Assembly (NCBI GenBank): GCA_044236545.1
Contig: JBIIGI010000006.1
Location: 1-57,213, forward strand
Length of the DNA stretch: 57,213 bases
Source of the DNA: UBA6821 sp044236545
GTDB lineage: Bacteria; Verrucomicrobiota; Verrucomicrobiia; Chthoniobacterales; UBA6821
Reading direction: 5' to 3'
A program made the position numbers and the translations under genes. Below are positions 7,795 to 16,124 of this stretch, piece after piece. The notes below the pieces were generated by a model. It ran no database searches. It was not told the origin of the DNA and saw only the letters and a program-made list of their open reading frames with translations. Positions within the stretch are counted from its first letter, which is position 1. Each line of letters opens with the position of its first letter.

Positions 7795-8795
7795 GGTAAA
7801 GACTCTAGTCGATGTTCCTCCTGCTGTCTCCCAAAGACCCTGCGGATGACCTCCTCGATCGGCACCTCCTGCACCGAGAGGTCGATCACCTGACCACCCG
7901 AAAGGAGAGCCGTGCAGGCTTTGGGCACTTCGGCGCGGGGCACCTCGAGCTTCAAGCTGTGGAGATTGCGTTCTATCACGTTTCCGGGAGGGGTGAAGTG
8001 ATCGGGCAACGGAGCACTGAAATCGACCTCAATGATCTTGGTAAGGGTGAATCGGGCGACGACCTCTTCCAGCGGCCCGTCAAAGAAAATCCTCCCATGA
8101 TCAATCAGGATGACCCGCTCGCAGAGCTCCTCGATATCCTGCATGTAGTGACTAGTCAGGAGAGTCACGACTTTGTGCCGGCGGTTGTATTCACGCAGGA
8201 ATTCCCGGACTTTTTTCTGGCTGATCACGTCGAGACCGATCGTCGGTTCATCCAGAAAAAGAACCTTGGGACGGTGCATCAGCGCGGCGATCAGCTCCAT
8301 CTTCATCCGCTCACCCAGACTCAGTTCCCTGACCATGACACTCATCTTGTCGCGGACATCAAGCAACTCCGAAAGCTCCCCAACGGTAGCTTTGAATTCC
8401 GTTCTCCCTATCCCGTAGATCGCCCGGTTCAGTTCAAGGGACTCGCGTGCCGGAAGGTCCCACCAGAGGGCGTTCTTCTGCCCCATCAGCAGGGCGAACT
8501 GGCGCTTCAGCTCGATCGGACGCTTCGAGGGATTGTATCCCAGGACCGAGGCGCTCCCCGATGAGGGCTGAAGGAGTCCCGAGAGCATCTTGAGGACCGT
8601 CGTCTTCCCGGCGCCGTTGGGTCCCAGGAACCCCACGAACTCACCCTCCCCAACGGAGAAGTTCACCGAGTCGGCGGCCTTCGTCTCCGTGTACCCGCGG
8701 TGAAAGAGGCCCTTGAAGGCTCCAACAAGCCCCTCCTCCTTCCGGTAGGTGCGAAAGATCTTGGTGAGATCACGAGTCTGGATCACCTGGTTCAT
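7791..8795 (-). CDS. ABC transporter ATP-binding protein (COG4586/NatA-like)
   Basis: ATPase subunit of an ABC-2 type transporter. Visible are Walker A GPNGAGKTT, the signature LSLGERMK, Walker B VLFLDEPTIGLD and the H-loop LLTSHY. A C-terminal extension of about 100 residues is typical of the NatA/COG4586 group. Its usual partners are two integral membrane permeases, but none is adjacent: the neighbours are terC upstream and the DsbD-like gene, which it overlaps by 4 bp. The substrate is therefore unknown. The ATG at 8795 fits the family N-terminus (MNQVIQTRDLTKIF); an in-frame ATG at 8837 would add 14 residues. Confidence 0.9.
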   Translation of the reverse strand: MNQVIQTRDLTKIFRTYRKEEGLVGAFKGLFHRGYTETKAADSVNFSVGEGEFVGFLGPNGAGKTTVLKMLSGLLQPSSGSASVLGYNPSKRPIELKRQFALLMGQKNALWWDLPARESLELNRAIYGIGRTEFKATVGELSELLDVRDKMSVMVRELSLGERMKMELIAALMHRPKVLFLDEPTIGLDVISQKKVREFLREYNRRHKVVTLLTSHYMQDIEELCERVILIDHGRIFFDGPLEEVVARFTLTKIIEVDFSAPLPDHFTPPGNVIERNLHSLKLEVPRAEVPKACTALLSGGQVIDLSVQEVPIEEVIRRVFGRQQEEHRLESLP

Positions 8796-8864
8796 GGGAT
8801 TGAAGAAATCCGGTTCGGAGCGCCTCCCCCTCGTCATCCAGCACCCACACCTTCCTCACAAAGA

Positions 8865-9893
8865 TCAACCATGGAGCGTTTCCTCATTTTTGGGTGCGAA
8901 GACCCAGGAGACTCCACCCGAGACCAGGAGTGCCGTGAGGATGATGGCAAGCGACCAGGATGTCGGAAAGCGCTCCTCGAAGTGATGGTCAAGCCACGCC
9001 ATCTTCACGCCGACAAAGCAGAGAATGAAGCCGAGTCCGTATTTCAGGTACTGGAAGCGCGAGACCATTCCGGCCAGAACGAAGAAGAGGGCCCGCAGTC
9101 CAAGAATGGCAAAGACATTCGAGGTGAAGACGATGAAAGGTTCCGAAGTGATGGCGAAAATGGCCGGAACGCTGTCGACCGCGAAGATGATATCGGTCAC
9201 TTCAATGACGACCAGTGTGACCAGCAGCGGGGTTCCGAACCAGCGCCCCTCATGACGGAAGAGGAATTTATCCCCATGAAGATTCGGTGAGATCGGCAAC
9301 AGGCGCTTGAGGATCCGGATGAGGATGTTTTTGGACGGATCGGGATGGCTTTCCGGGCCGAAAGCCACCTTGAAGCCGGTGAAAAGCAGAAACACCCCGA
9401 ACACCAACGGCACCCAGGAGATACCCATCAACACCGATCCGAGAGCGATGAAGATGCCTCGGAAGATGAGAGCGCCAAGAATCCCGTAAAAGAGGATGCG
9501 GTGACGGTACTTTTCCGAAACGGCAAAGAAGTCAAAGACGACGAGGAAGATGAAGAGATTGTCGACAGAGAGACTCTTTTCAACGAGATAGCCGGAGAGA
9601 AACTCGAGACTGCACCGTGTGGCGAGATGACGAGCATCGTGGCCGGCAAGCCTGGGATCGAGGGGAAACTTCCAGACTCCGTAGGCATATAATCCCGCAC
9701 AGAAGAGCAACGCCAGCGAGATCCAGACAACGACCGTGATGATCGCTTCCCGGTGACCGACAGCCTGCTCCCTCCCCCCCCTTCTGCGCATATCCAAGAG
9801 GAGACCGCCGATAATCATCAGGCAGAAGAGAATGTAGGCCCACCAGGTGGTTGCGAAAGGGAAGAGTTCGGGATGGTCCGTGCCTGCTGTCAT
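8865..9893 (-). CDS. TerC/Alx family integral membrane protein
   Basis: 342 residues with about eight or nine transmembrane helices. The acidic family motifs are present: SLSVDNLFIFLVVF and TDIIFAVDSVPAIFAITSEPF. Family members are linked to tellurite resistance and, more recently, to Mn2+ export that metallates secreted enzymes; this metal role is established for some relatives and inferred here. The first 50 codons of the longest frame lack family character, so the ATG at 9893 is used. It sits in a minus-strand run with a CorC-like gene 207 bp upstream and the ABC ATPase about 70 bp downstream, consistent with an ion-homeostasis theme. Confidence 0.9.
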   Translation of the reverse strand: MTAGTDHPELFPFATTWWAYILFCLMIIGGLLLDMRRRGGREQAVGHREAIITVVVWISLALLFCAGLYAYGVWKFPLDPRLAGHDARHLATRCSLEFLSGYLVEKSLSVDNLFIFLVVFDFFAVSEKYRHRILFYGILGALIFRGIFIALGSVLMGISWVPLVFGVFLLFTGFKVAFGPESHPDPSKNILIRILKRLLPISPNLHGDKFLFRHEGRWFGTPLLVTLVVIEVTDIIFAVDSVPAIFAITSEPFIVFTSNVFAILGLRALFFVLAGMVSRFQYLKYGLGFILCFVGVKMAWLDHHFEERFPTSWSLAIILTALLVSGGVSWVFAPKNEETLHG

Positions 9894-10042
9894 GGTCGAG
9901 AATTCAGGGATATCCGATGTATTGAATCCGGAATCATGAATCACAGGAAGGGAATTGAGGGTGGATCCTGGATAAAGCGAGGCGGGGCGAGTGAAGCACG
10001 GACAGTCCCGTCTGATGAACCGGAACGCATCTCGCGTCGGCA

Positions 10043-10118
10043 CTTCAGCCTTCAGCCTTCAGCCTTCAGCCTTCAGCCTTCAGCCTTCAGCCTTCAGCCT
10101 TCAGCCTTCAGCCTTCAG
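10043..10118. repeat. Heptanucleotide tandem repeat (CTTCAGC)x10.9
   Basis: Nearly eleven perfect copies of a 7-bp unit. The array overlaps the last codons and TGA stop of the CorC-like gene and runs on into the gap before terC. Read in the gene direction the unit is CTGAAGG, which gives a stop within three units in the frame used, so changes in copy number would barely alter the protein. The last bases (CTTCAGCCTTCAGTCT) recur at 47979-47994. Confidence 0.95.
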
Positions 10119-11390
10119 TCTGGTGACAAGCAACTTGTCGATGCGCTGCCGGTCCCTGTCGACAACCTCAAAGCGGAATCCGCCGCGATCGAATTTTTCC
10201 CCCTCCTCCGGAATATGGCCGAGATGGTGGAGAACGTAACCCCCTACGGTCTGGTAACGGTTCGTCTCAAACTCCTCGGAAGGAACCTCAAGTCCGACTT
10301 CTCGCGCGGTCTCCTCGAAGTCAAGCTGGGCATCGACCAGCCAACTCCCCTCGTCGCGCATAATTATTTCAGGATAATGCTGACGCACGCCGCGCTCAGG
10401 GAGCCTTCCGACGATCGCCTCGACGACATCCTTCAGGGTCACCATTCCCTCCACGACACCGAACTCATCAACCACGAGGGCGACGTGGCGGCGGGTCTTG
10501 CGGAACTCCTCGATCAGGCGGGGGGCCGTCATCGTGGCAGGGACAAACAGCGGGGTGGTGAGGACATCGGAGAGGCGGACCCCGCCGGTCATGGAGACAT
10601 TTGCCCAGAGGGCCTTCACGGCGACCATGCCGCGGATGTTGTCATGGGTTCCCTGAAAGACAGGATAATCGGAGTGACCGGCACCTGCGATGCGGCGCCA
10701 GTTCACATCATCCTTGTCGTCGAGATCGAGCCAGGTGACGCGGGACCGGGGGGTCATCAACTCGGCCGCCGACTGCTCGTCGAGATCGAGGACGCCCTCC
10801 ACCATCTCCTTCTCCACGGGATCGAAGGCGCCGCTCTCAAGCCCGTCATCCATCATCTGGAGAACCTCTTCCTCCCGTTCCTCATGGGAGCGCCTGCGAT
10901 CCAGATGCAGGATCCGGATGACGGATGAGACAAAGATCCACCCCAGACCCGCGAGCGGATCCATCCAGACGGTGAACCAGCGGGCAATCCTTGAGACCGC
11001 GCGAAGCGGCCCGGACTCGTGCAAGGCCTCACCGAGCGCGCGGGGGAGAAGAATTCCGAAGAGGAGAATCAGGAAGGCCAGCACCATGCCCAGGCAACCG
11101 AATCCCGCCGAGAGTAGAAGAGGAGATTCCCCTTGAATGAGAAGGATCAAATCCCGCGAGGCGAGAAGCGAGGCGAGGGTGAAGAGAAAAACGGCGGCCA
11201 GACGAAGACCCGGACGGGGACGCCTCCCGGCACCGTCGAATGAAGATACCGAATCAGCCTCTCCGCGGCGCTTCAGCAGCACCACATCAGCCATCACGAA
11301 GACCCCTCCCAGCAGAATCAGGGCGACCGGAACCAACGGCATCGAAAACCATCCAAGTGCTGTCTCAACAGATTCCGGGGAGGGATTCAT
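10101..11390 (-). CDS. CorC/HlyC (CNNM-type) membrane protein with CBS domains
   Basis: Membrane protein of the family linked to Mg2+/Co2+ efflux and often mislabelled hemolysin. The N-terminal DUF21/CNNM-like part has about four hydrophobic segments up to residue 165. A CBS-domain pair follows (MTPRSRVTWLDLDDKDD ... VDEFGVVEGMVTLKDVVEAIVG), and then the small CorC/HlyC C-terminal domain (YQTVGGYVLHHLG). The ATG shares one base with the stop of the HAD gene (TGATG), a classic translational coupling. A GTG one codon earlier is possible. The C-terminal LKAEG and the stop codon are encoded by the heptanucleotide repeat. Confidence 0.9.
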   Translation of the reverse strand: MNPSPESVETALGWFSMPLVPVALILLGGVFVMADVVLLKRRGEADSVSSFDGAGRRPRPGLRLAAVFLFTLASLLASRDLILLIQGESPLLLSAGFGCLGMVLAFLILLFGILLPRALGEALHESGPLRAVSRIARWFTVWMDPLAGLGWIFVSSVIRILHLDRRRSHEEREEEVLQMMDDGLESGAFDPVEKEMVEGVLDLDEQSAAELMTPRSRVTWLDLDDKDDVNWRRIAGAGHSDYPVFQGTHDNIRGMVAVKALWANVSMTGGVRLSDVLTTPLFVPATMTAPRLIEEFRKTRRHVALVVDEFGVVEGMVTLKDVVEAIVGRLPERGVRQHYPEIIMRDEGSWLVDAQLDFEETAREVGLEVPSEEFETNRYQTVGGYVLHHLGHIPEEGEKFDRGGFRFEVVDRDRQRIDKLLVTRLKAEG

Positions 11391-12055
11391 CACGAGCGGG
11401 CGCCCAGAAGTGCAAGGAGATGATCCGGAGACACCCCCCTGAGCGAACCCACGGCAAGATCACACTCTCCGAGCGACTCGATCGGATTCGTCGTGGCAAC
11501 CCCGACCACCTTCATGGCGGCCCGGCGGGCGGCCTCGATTCCGGCAAAGGCGTCCTCAATGACGATGCATCGGGAGGGATCGAGCCCCAGACGGCTGGCA
11601 GCGGAAAGAAAAACCTCCGGATGAGGCTTGCCATGGGTCACATCACTCCCGCAGACAACCTCGTCGAAGAGCTCGCCCAGACCGGTGGAAGCAAAGATGG
11701 CATCGAGATTTTCTCGCGGAGTGGAGGAGCCGACGGCGCGGGGAATCCCGGAACCTTTGAGGGAGGAGAGCAGTTCCTCGGCACCGGGAAGGACAACGAC
11801 CCCCTCGGCGGCAACAAGATCCCGGTAGATTTGCTCTTTCCTGTTGGCAAGCTCCCGGACGATTTGGGAATCCTCAGACCATCCAAGCGCCGGGATAATC
11901 ACCTCGTTCTTCTTACCGAAACCCGCCCTGAAATGTCCTTCGGGGAGTGTCAGCCCACGCTCGGCGGCGAGCAACTCCCAGGAGCGTTCGTGCTGGCAGG
12001 AGGAGTCGATCACCACGCCGTCCCAGTCAAACAGGACACCCCATGCATTGTTCAT
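11390..12055 (-). CDS. HAD-superfamily hydrolase (beta-phosphoglucomutase/phosphatase-like)
   Basis: Cytoplasmic HAD subfamily IA enzyme of 221 residues. Motif I is FDWDGVVIDS (nucleophile Asp and acid/base Asp), motif II GSST, motif III the Lys of HGKPHPEVF, and motif IV IEDAFAGIEAA. A helical cap lies between motifs I and II. The sequence resembles sugar-phosphate phosphatases and beta-phosphoglucomutases; the substrate cannot be told. The longest frame starts 36 bases upstream, but MNNAWGVLFDWDG is the normal family start. First gene of the minus-strand run leading through CorC and TerC to DsbD; divergent from the HtrA pair. Confidence 0.88.
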   Translation of the reverse strand: MNNAWGVLFDWDGVVIDSSCQHERSWELLAAERGLTLPEGHFRAGFGKKNEVIIPALGWSEDSQIVRELANRKEQIYRDLVAAEGVVVLPGAEELLSSLKGSGIPRAVGSSTPRENLDAIFASTGLGELFDEVVCGSDVTHGKPHPEVFLSAASRLGLDPSRCIVIEDAFAGIEAARRAAMKVVGVATTNPIESLGECDLAVGSLRGVSPDHLLALLGARS

Positions 12056-12188
12056 CGGACTATTAACAGCGGTTTGGCAGGCGCTCGGCAATGGTATTCT
12101 GATCCTCTTCCCGATGGATCCCCTGCCCGTGCACGTTCTTTCTATTGGATGGCAAGGGGGTCCCTCCCGTGGCTATCATCCGTGTCCA

Positions 12189-13694
12189 ATGCCTCCCCGC
12201 AGTCATCTTCCATTGCTGAGCATGCTCCTGTTGGGATTCGCCCAGGCTCTGTCGGCAAAGGAATCGCCTGTGGAATCTCCCGACATGGCACTTCGTTCCA
12301 CACTCACCTCCAGCGTGGTGCGGATCGATGTGACAACGCAGGAAGCGGACTACAGGTCCCCATGGAATGCCGGACGAATTGGAGGGGGTGTCGGATCGGG
12401 ATTCGTCGTCACGGATGGGAAAAAAACCTTGAAGATTCTGACAAACGCTCATGTCGTCAGCAATGCGCGCTTCATCCAACTGACCCGCGACGGGGTCAGC
12501 CATCCCTTCGCGGCCAGGGTCGAGTTCATTGCCCACGATTGCGATCTGGCCCTGCTGACTGTTGATGATCCGGCCTTTTTCACGGGAACCGTGCCGCTTG
12601 ACTTCGGAGGTGTCCCGACGATCGAATCGGTCGTGAGCGTCTACGGGTACCCTCTCGGGGGAGAGCGCCTTAGCGTGACCCGTGGCATTGTTTCCAGGGT
12701 GGATTTCAACACCTACTCCCATTCGGCAGTGGATTCGCACCTGGTGGTCCAGATCGACGCGGCGATCAATCCGGGCAACAGCGGGGGCCCGGTCCTTCAG
12801 GATGGAAAGGTTGTCGGCGTTGCCTTTCAAGGATACTCCGGAGACGTGGCCCAGAACGTCGGCTTCATGATTCCCACACCCGTGATCGCGCGCTTCCTTA
12901 GGGACATTTCAAAAGGATCCTACACCGGCTACACCGACCTCTCGATAGTCTACCGCCCGCTGATCGCGGAGGCTTCCAGAAAGGCCCTTGACGTGACAAG
13001 GGATGATCACGGCGTGCTGGTGACCGATGTGCATGAGGCGGGTTCAGCCCATGGTTATCTCCGCAGGGGGGATATCCTGCTGAGCATCGACGGACATGAC
13101 ATCGAGAGCAACGGCCGGGTTCAATTGGATGGACAATCCATCGAGATGGCCGAGGTGGTGGAGAGGAAGTTTGAGGGGGAGAAGGTCTCCTTCGGGATCC
13201 AGCGGGAAGGAAAACCGCTGAGGGTAGAATTTCCACTGCGCGGCACCTGGCCCTTCCGAATGCAGTCCAACTCCTATGATGAAAAGCCGCGCTACCTTCT
13301 TCACGGCGGACTTCTTTTCCAACCGCTTGACCGGAATTTCATGTCCGCCACGGGTGCCGCTGACATGAGGCTGAGCAGGGCATTTGACGATTTCGTCGAG
13401 CGCCACCTCTACAAGGAACGACCAGAGATTGTTGTCTTGAGCAGGATCCTTGCAGATCCGGTTAACAAGGATTGCGACGGACTGCGGCAAGGGATCGTCG
13501 AGAAGATCAATGGGATGACCATCAGGTCCCTCACCGACGTGGTGAACGCCTTCGCGGCTCCGGCCCTCTTCGATGTCATCAACCTCGAGGGGCCCGGCAT
13601 CCCGATCGTTCTCAAGCGTGAGGAGGTCCTCAAGGCCAATCCCCGGATCATGGAGCGTTACGGCATCCCCTCGCCGCAAAACCTGCAGCCCTGA
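12189..13694 (+). CDS. HtrA/Deg-type trypsin-like serine protease
   Basis: Exported serine protease of 501 residues. After a signal peptide (LLSMLLLGFAQALSA) comes a trypsin-like domain with the complete triad: H88 in TNAHVV, D119 in CDLALL and S198 in NPGNSGGP. A PDZ domain follows near residues 270-350 (GSAHGYLRRGDILLSIDG), and then a second PDZ-like region ending in NLEGPGIPIVLKREEV, as in plant Deg2/Deg9-type proteases. It probably degrades or refolds damaged envelope proteins. The ATG at 12189 gives the signal peptide; longer frames run into the antisense HAD gene. The next gene, 14 nt downstream, is an inactive paralogue. Confidence 0.93.
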   Translation: MPPRSHLPLLSMLLLGFAQALSAKESPVESPDMALRSTLTSSVVRIDVTTQEADYRSPWNAGRIGGGVGSGFVVTDGKKTLKILTNAHVVSNARFIQLTRDGVSHPFAARVEFIAHDCDLALLTVDDPAFFTGTVPLDFGGVPTIESVVSVYGYPLGGERLSVTRGIVSRVDFNTYSHSAVDSHLVVQIDAAINPGNSGGPVLQDGKVVGVAFQGYSGDVAQNVGFMIPTPVIARFLRDISKGSYTGYTDLSIVYRPLIAEASRKALDVTRDDHGVLVTDVHEAGSAHGYLRRGDILLSIDGHDIESNGRVQLDGQSIEMAEVVERKFEGEKVSFGIQREGKPLRVEFPLRGTWPFRMQSNSYDEKPRYLLHGGLLFQPLDRNFMSATGAADMRLSRAFDDFVERHLYKERPEIVVLSRILADPVNKDCDGLRQGIVEKINGMTIRSLTDVVNAFAAPALFDVINLEGPGIPIVLKREEVLKANPRIMERYGIPSPQNLQP

Positions 13695-13708
13695 ACATTC
13701 CCCCATCC

Positions 13709-15238
13709 ATGCGCCCCGGTCTATCCCCCTGCCCTGCCTTCCTTATTCCGGCACTTTTGCTGGGCGCGGCCATCCAGTTGTCAGGGTGCGGGGGGAAAAA
13801 ACCTCCGCTCGGGATCTCTCACTTCTCTCCGGCGGATTCGGTGATCCGGGTGACTTCGACGATCCAGTACCCCGATCCTCAGAGACCGTGGATCAAGAAG
13901 ACGCCTTTCACCCGGGCCGGTCTCGGAACGGTTATCGAGGGCGATCGTCTCTTGGTCACTGCCGATCTCGTGGCTCACGCGACATGTATCGAACTGGAAA
14001 CACCCTGGGATGGCCGGAAGGAAAGCGCCTCTGTCTCGGCCATCGACGAGGAGTGCAACCTTGCGGTGATCAGGCCGCTCAATGATGCGATCCTGCGCAA
14101 CGCCCGCCCCCTTTCCCTGGATCAGTCGATCCGCACCGGAACCCGTTTGGAAATCCTGCAACTAGAACCCAACGGATCCCCGGCCCTGACCCCGGCCACC
14201 GTGACCACGGTGGCCGTGATGCCTTACCCCGCTGACGGGGCCTCCTACCTCCTCTACCGCACGGCCACATCGATTCCCCAGAGGGAAGGAAGTTTTGTCG
14301 TTCCGGCACTCCGTGATGGAAAAATTGCGGGACTCGTGATGCGCTATGATCCGAAGAGCCAGTCGGCCGACATCATACCGGCACCCTTGATAGCGCGCTT
14401 TTTGAAAGAGAGCGCCAAACCCGGTTTCTCCGGCCTGGCACGCGCCGGGCTCTCCTGGGAGCCGGTCCGTGGAACGACCCTGAGGGAATGGCTCGGCGTG
14501 GAAAAGGATCGGTCGGGTGTCTACGTCACCTCGGTCGATCCAAACGGCCCCGCCGAGAAAGGGGGGGTGCGAACAGGGGACCTGCTGTTCAAGGCCGCAG
14601 GCAAGGAGATCGACCGCGAAGGGAATATCATCGACCCCGACCACGGTAAAATCTCCTTCAGCAACCTCGCGAGCCTGGGTAGCTCGACCGGCGACCCGAT
14701 GGTGCTCTCGTATTTCCGAAGCAGCGGGGCGGGAACAGGAAGTTTCGGAACCACCACGCTGACCTTGGCCGGACGGAATCCTCTCGCCGAAAGCAGTCCC
14801 TCGCGACTCGAGGGGGAGTCAGTCCCATACACGTTTCTTGGCGCACTGCTCTTTCAGGAACTCTCCCGTCCCTACCTCCGTGAATGGGGCTCGGACTGGC
14901 GCAGGGAGGCACCGCGGAATCTGGTCTATCTGGATGCCTTTCAGGAAGAGGCCCCGCGGGGACATGAACGCTATGTCATTCTATCCGCGGTTCTCCCCAC
15001 CGAGCGCAACGTCGGGTTCCAGGATCTCTCCAACAGATTGGTCCTTGCCATCAATGGCAAAGCGATCCACCGCCTCGCCGATGTGACCGAAGCGGCAAAA
15101 AGTCCGGAAAACGGATTTCACCGCATCGATCTGGAGGGTTCGGCCGGTCCGATCTTTCTCGATGACTCCACGCTGGTCACCGAGGAGGAAGAGGTGCGCA
15201 AGCGCTACGGCATACCCCGAAAAATGGGGGGAAATTGA
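13709..15238 (+). CDS. HtrA-like pseudoprotease, predicted lipoprotein
   Basis: Paralogue of the upstream protease (509 residues) with the same trypsin-like, PDZ and second PDZ-like layout and the same C-terminal pattern (RYGIP). All three catalytic residues are replaced: H88 to D86, D119 to N117, S198 to F196. The constant offset of two means that no gaps are needed between them. The NSGGP oxyanion segment is also lost (EGSFVVP). A lipobox, LSGC with the acylated Cys at 27, predicts membrane anchoring, whereas the active partner has an ordinary signal peptide. It may be an adaptor, substrate receptor or regulator of the protease; this is inference. Almost certainly co-transcribed (14-nt gap). 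Confidence 0.9.
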   Translation: MRPGLSPCPAFLIPALLLGAAIQLSGCGGKKPPLGISHFSPADSVIRVTSTIQYPDPQRPWIKKTPFTRAGLGTVIEGDRLLVTADLVAHATCIELETPWDGRKESASVSAIDEECNLAVIRPLNDAILRNARPLSLDQSIRTGTRLEILQLEPNGSPALTPATVTTVAVMPYPADGASYLLYRTATSIPQREGSFVVPALRDGKIAGLVMRYDPKSQSADIIPAPLIARFLKESAKPGFSGLARAGLSWEPVRGTTLREWLGVEKDRSGVYVTSVDPNGPAEKGGVRTGDLLFKAAGKEIDREGNIIDPDHGKISFSNLASLGSSTGDPMVLSYFRSSGAGTGSFGTTTLTLAGRNPLAESSPSRLEGESVPYTFLGALLFQELSRPYLREWGSDWRREAPRNLVYLDAFQEEAPRGHERYVILSAVLPTERNVGFQDLSNRLVLAINGKAIHRLADVTEAAKSPENGFHRIDLEGSAGPIFLDDSTLVTEEEEVRKRYGIPRKMGGN

Positions 15239-15311
15239 CCTGTCGGCAGCCCTTTTGGAACTCGACGGAAAAAGCGGACCGGCTAGCTTGGGATTCCTAT
15301 TTTCATCGCCC

Positions 15312-16049
15312 ATGTCCGAACGCACCCTGGTCGTCATCCCCACGTACAATGAAAGGGAAAATCTCCCGAAGCTTGTAGAACAACTGCTTTCCCTCACCGA
15401 CCGGCTTGAAATTCTCGTTGTTGACGACGGATCCCCCGATGGAACCGGCCAATGGGTGTCGGAAACCGCAGCCACGGAACCGAGGATTCACCTCCTTTCC
15501 CGTCTTGCCAAAAACGGCCTTGGCCGTGCCTACGTGGCGGGATTCCAGTGGGCCTTGGAACACGGTTATGACCTGGTCGTTCAGATGGACGCCGACTTTT
15601 CGCATAACCCCGGGGATGTGCCAAAACTCCTCGCGGGGATCCGGGCAACCGGCGCCGACCTTGCGATCGGTTCACGCTATGTCGGCGGGATCCGTGTGAT
15701 CAACTGGCCACTCAATCGCCTGGTGCTCAGCGTGGGGGCTTCCTATTATGTGAAGTGGATCACGGGACTGCCGCTCTGGGATCCCACCGGAGGATTCAAA
15801 TGCTGGAGGCGAGGCACTCTGGAGGCGATCGACCTTTCCACCGTGAAGTCGAACGGCTACGGATTCCAGATCGAGATGTCGCACCGGACCTGGCGGCAGG
15901 GACTACGCATCACGGAGGTTCCGATCATCTTCACCGAACGCCTTGAAGGAACCTCCAAGATGTCGAAGAAAATCGTCATTGAGGCGCTCGTGATGGTCTG
16001 GTCACTGCTATTGCAGAATGGCCTGATGCGCAGCCCGAAGAGGGCTTAG
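15312..16049 (+). CDS. Polyprenol-phosphate mannose (dolichol-P-mannose type) synthase
   Basis: GT2 glycosyltransferase of 245 residues, the soluble DPM1-like form without C-terminal membrane helices. Seen are VVIPTYNERENLPKLV, the nucleotide-binding ILVVDDGSPDGT, the DAD metal-binding motif in VQMDADFSHNP, GSRYVGG and the acceptor-side WDPTGGFKCW. The family moves mannose (or sometimes glucose) from a nucleotide sugar onto polyprenyl phosphate at the cytoplasmic face of the membrane. The start at 15312 matches the family; a longer frame overlaps the pseudoprotease gene. The DUF2723 gene begins 75 bp downstream, a likely user of the product. Confidence 0.92.
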   Translation: MSERTLVVIPTYNERENLPKLVEQLLSLTDRLEILVVDDGSPDGTGQWVSETAATEPRIHLLSRLAKNGLGRAYVAGFQWALEHGYDLVVQMDADFSHNPGDVPKLLAGIRATGADLAIGSRYVGGIRVINWPLNRLVLSVGASYYVKWITGLPLWDPTGGFKCWRRGTLEAIDLSTVKSNGYGFQIEMSHRTWRQGLRITEVPIIFTERLEGTSKMSKKIVIEALVMVWSLLLQNGLMRSPKRA

Positions 16050-16124
16050 CGAAGCGCTGATTCCCTAGATCATCTTCTCCGGACGCGATACCAGACGATA
16101 TTTCCACCACTTTCCATTACCCCA

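Noticed and set aside
10043..10118. CRISPR array
   Set aside because: The unit is 7 bp with no spacers and there are no cas genes, so it is a simple tandem repeat.
9753..10928. Open frame of 391 codons across the heptanucleotide repeat
   Set aside because: Antisense to both terC and the CorC-like gene; its FSLQPSA repeats are only a translation of the 7-bp array.
11240..12565. Open frame of 441 codons spanning the HAD gene and the HtrA start
   Set aside because: It is antisense to CorC and HAD and out of frame with HtrA; no family features.
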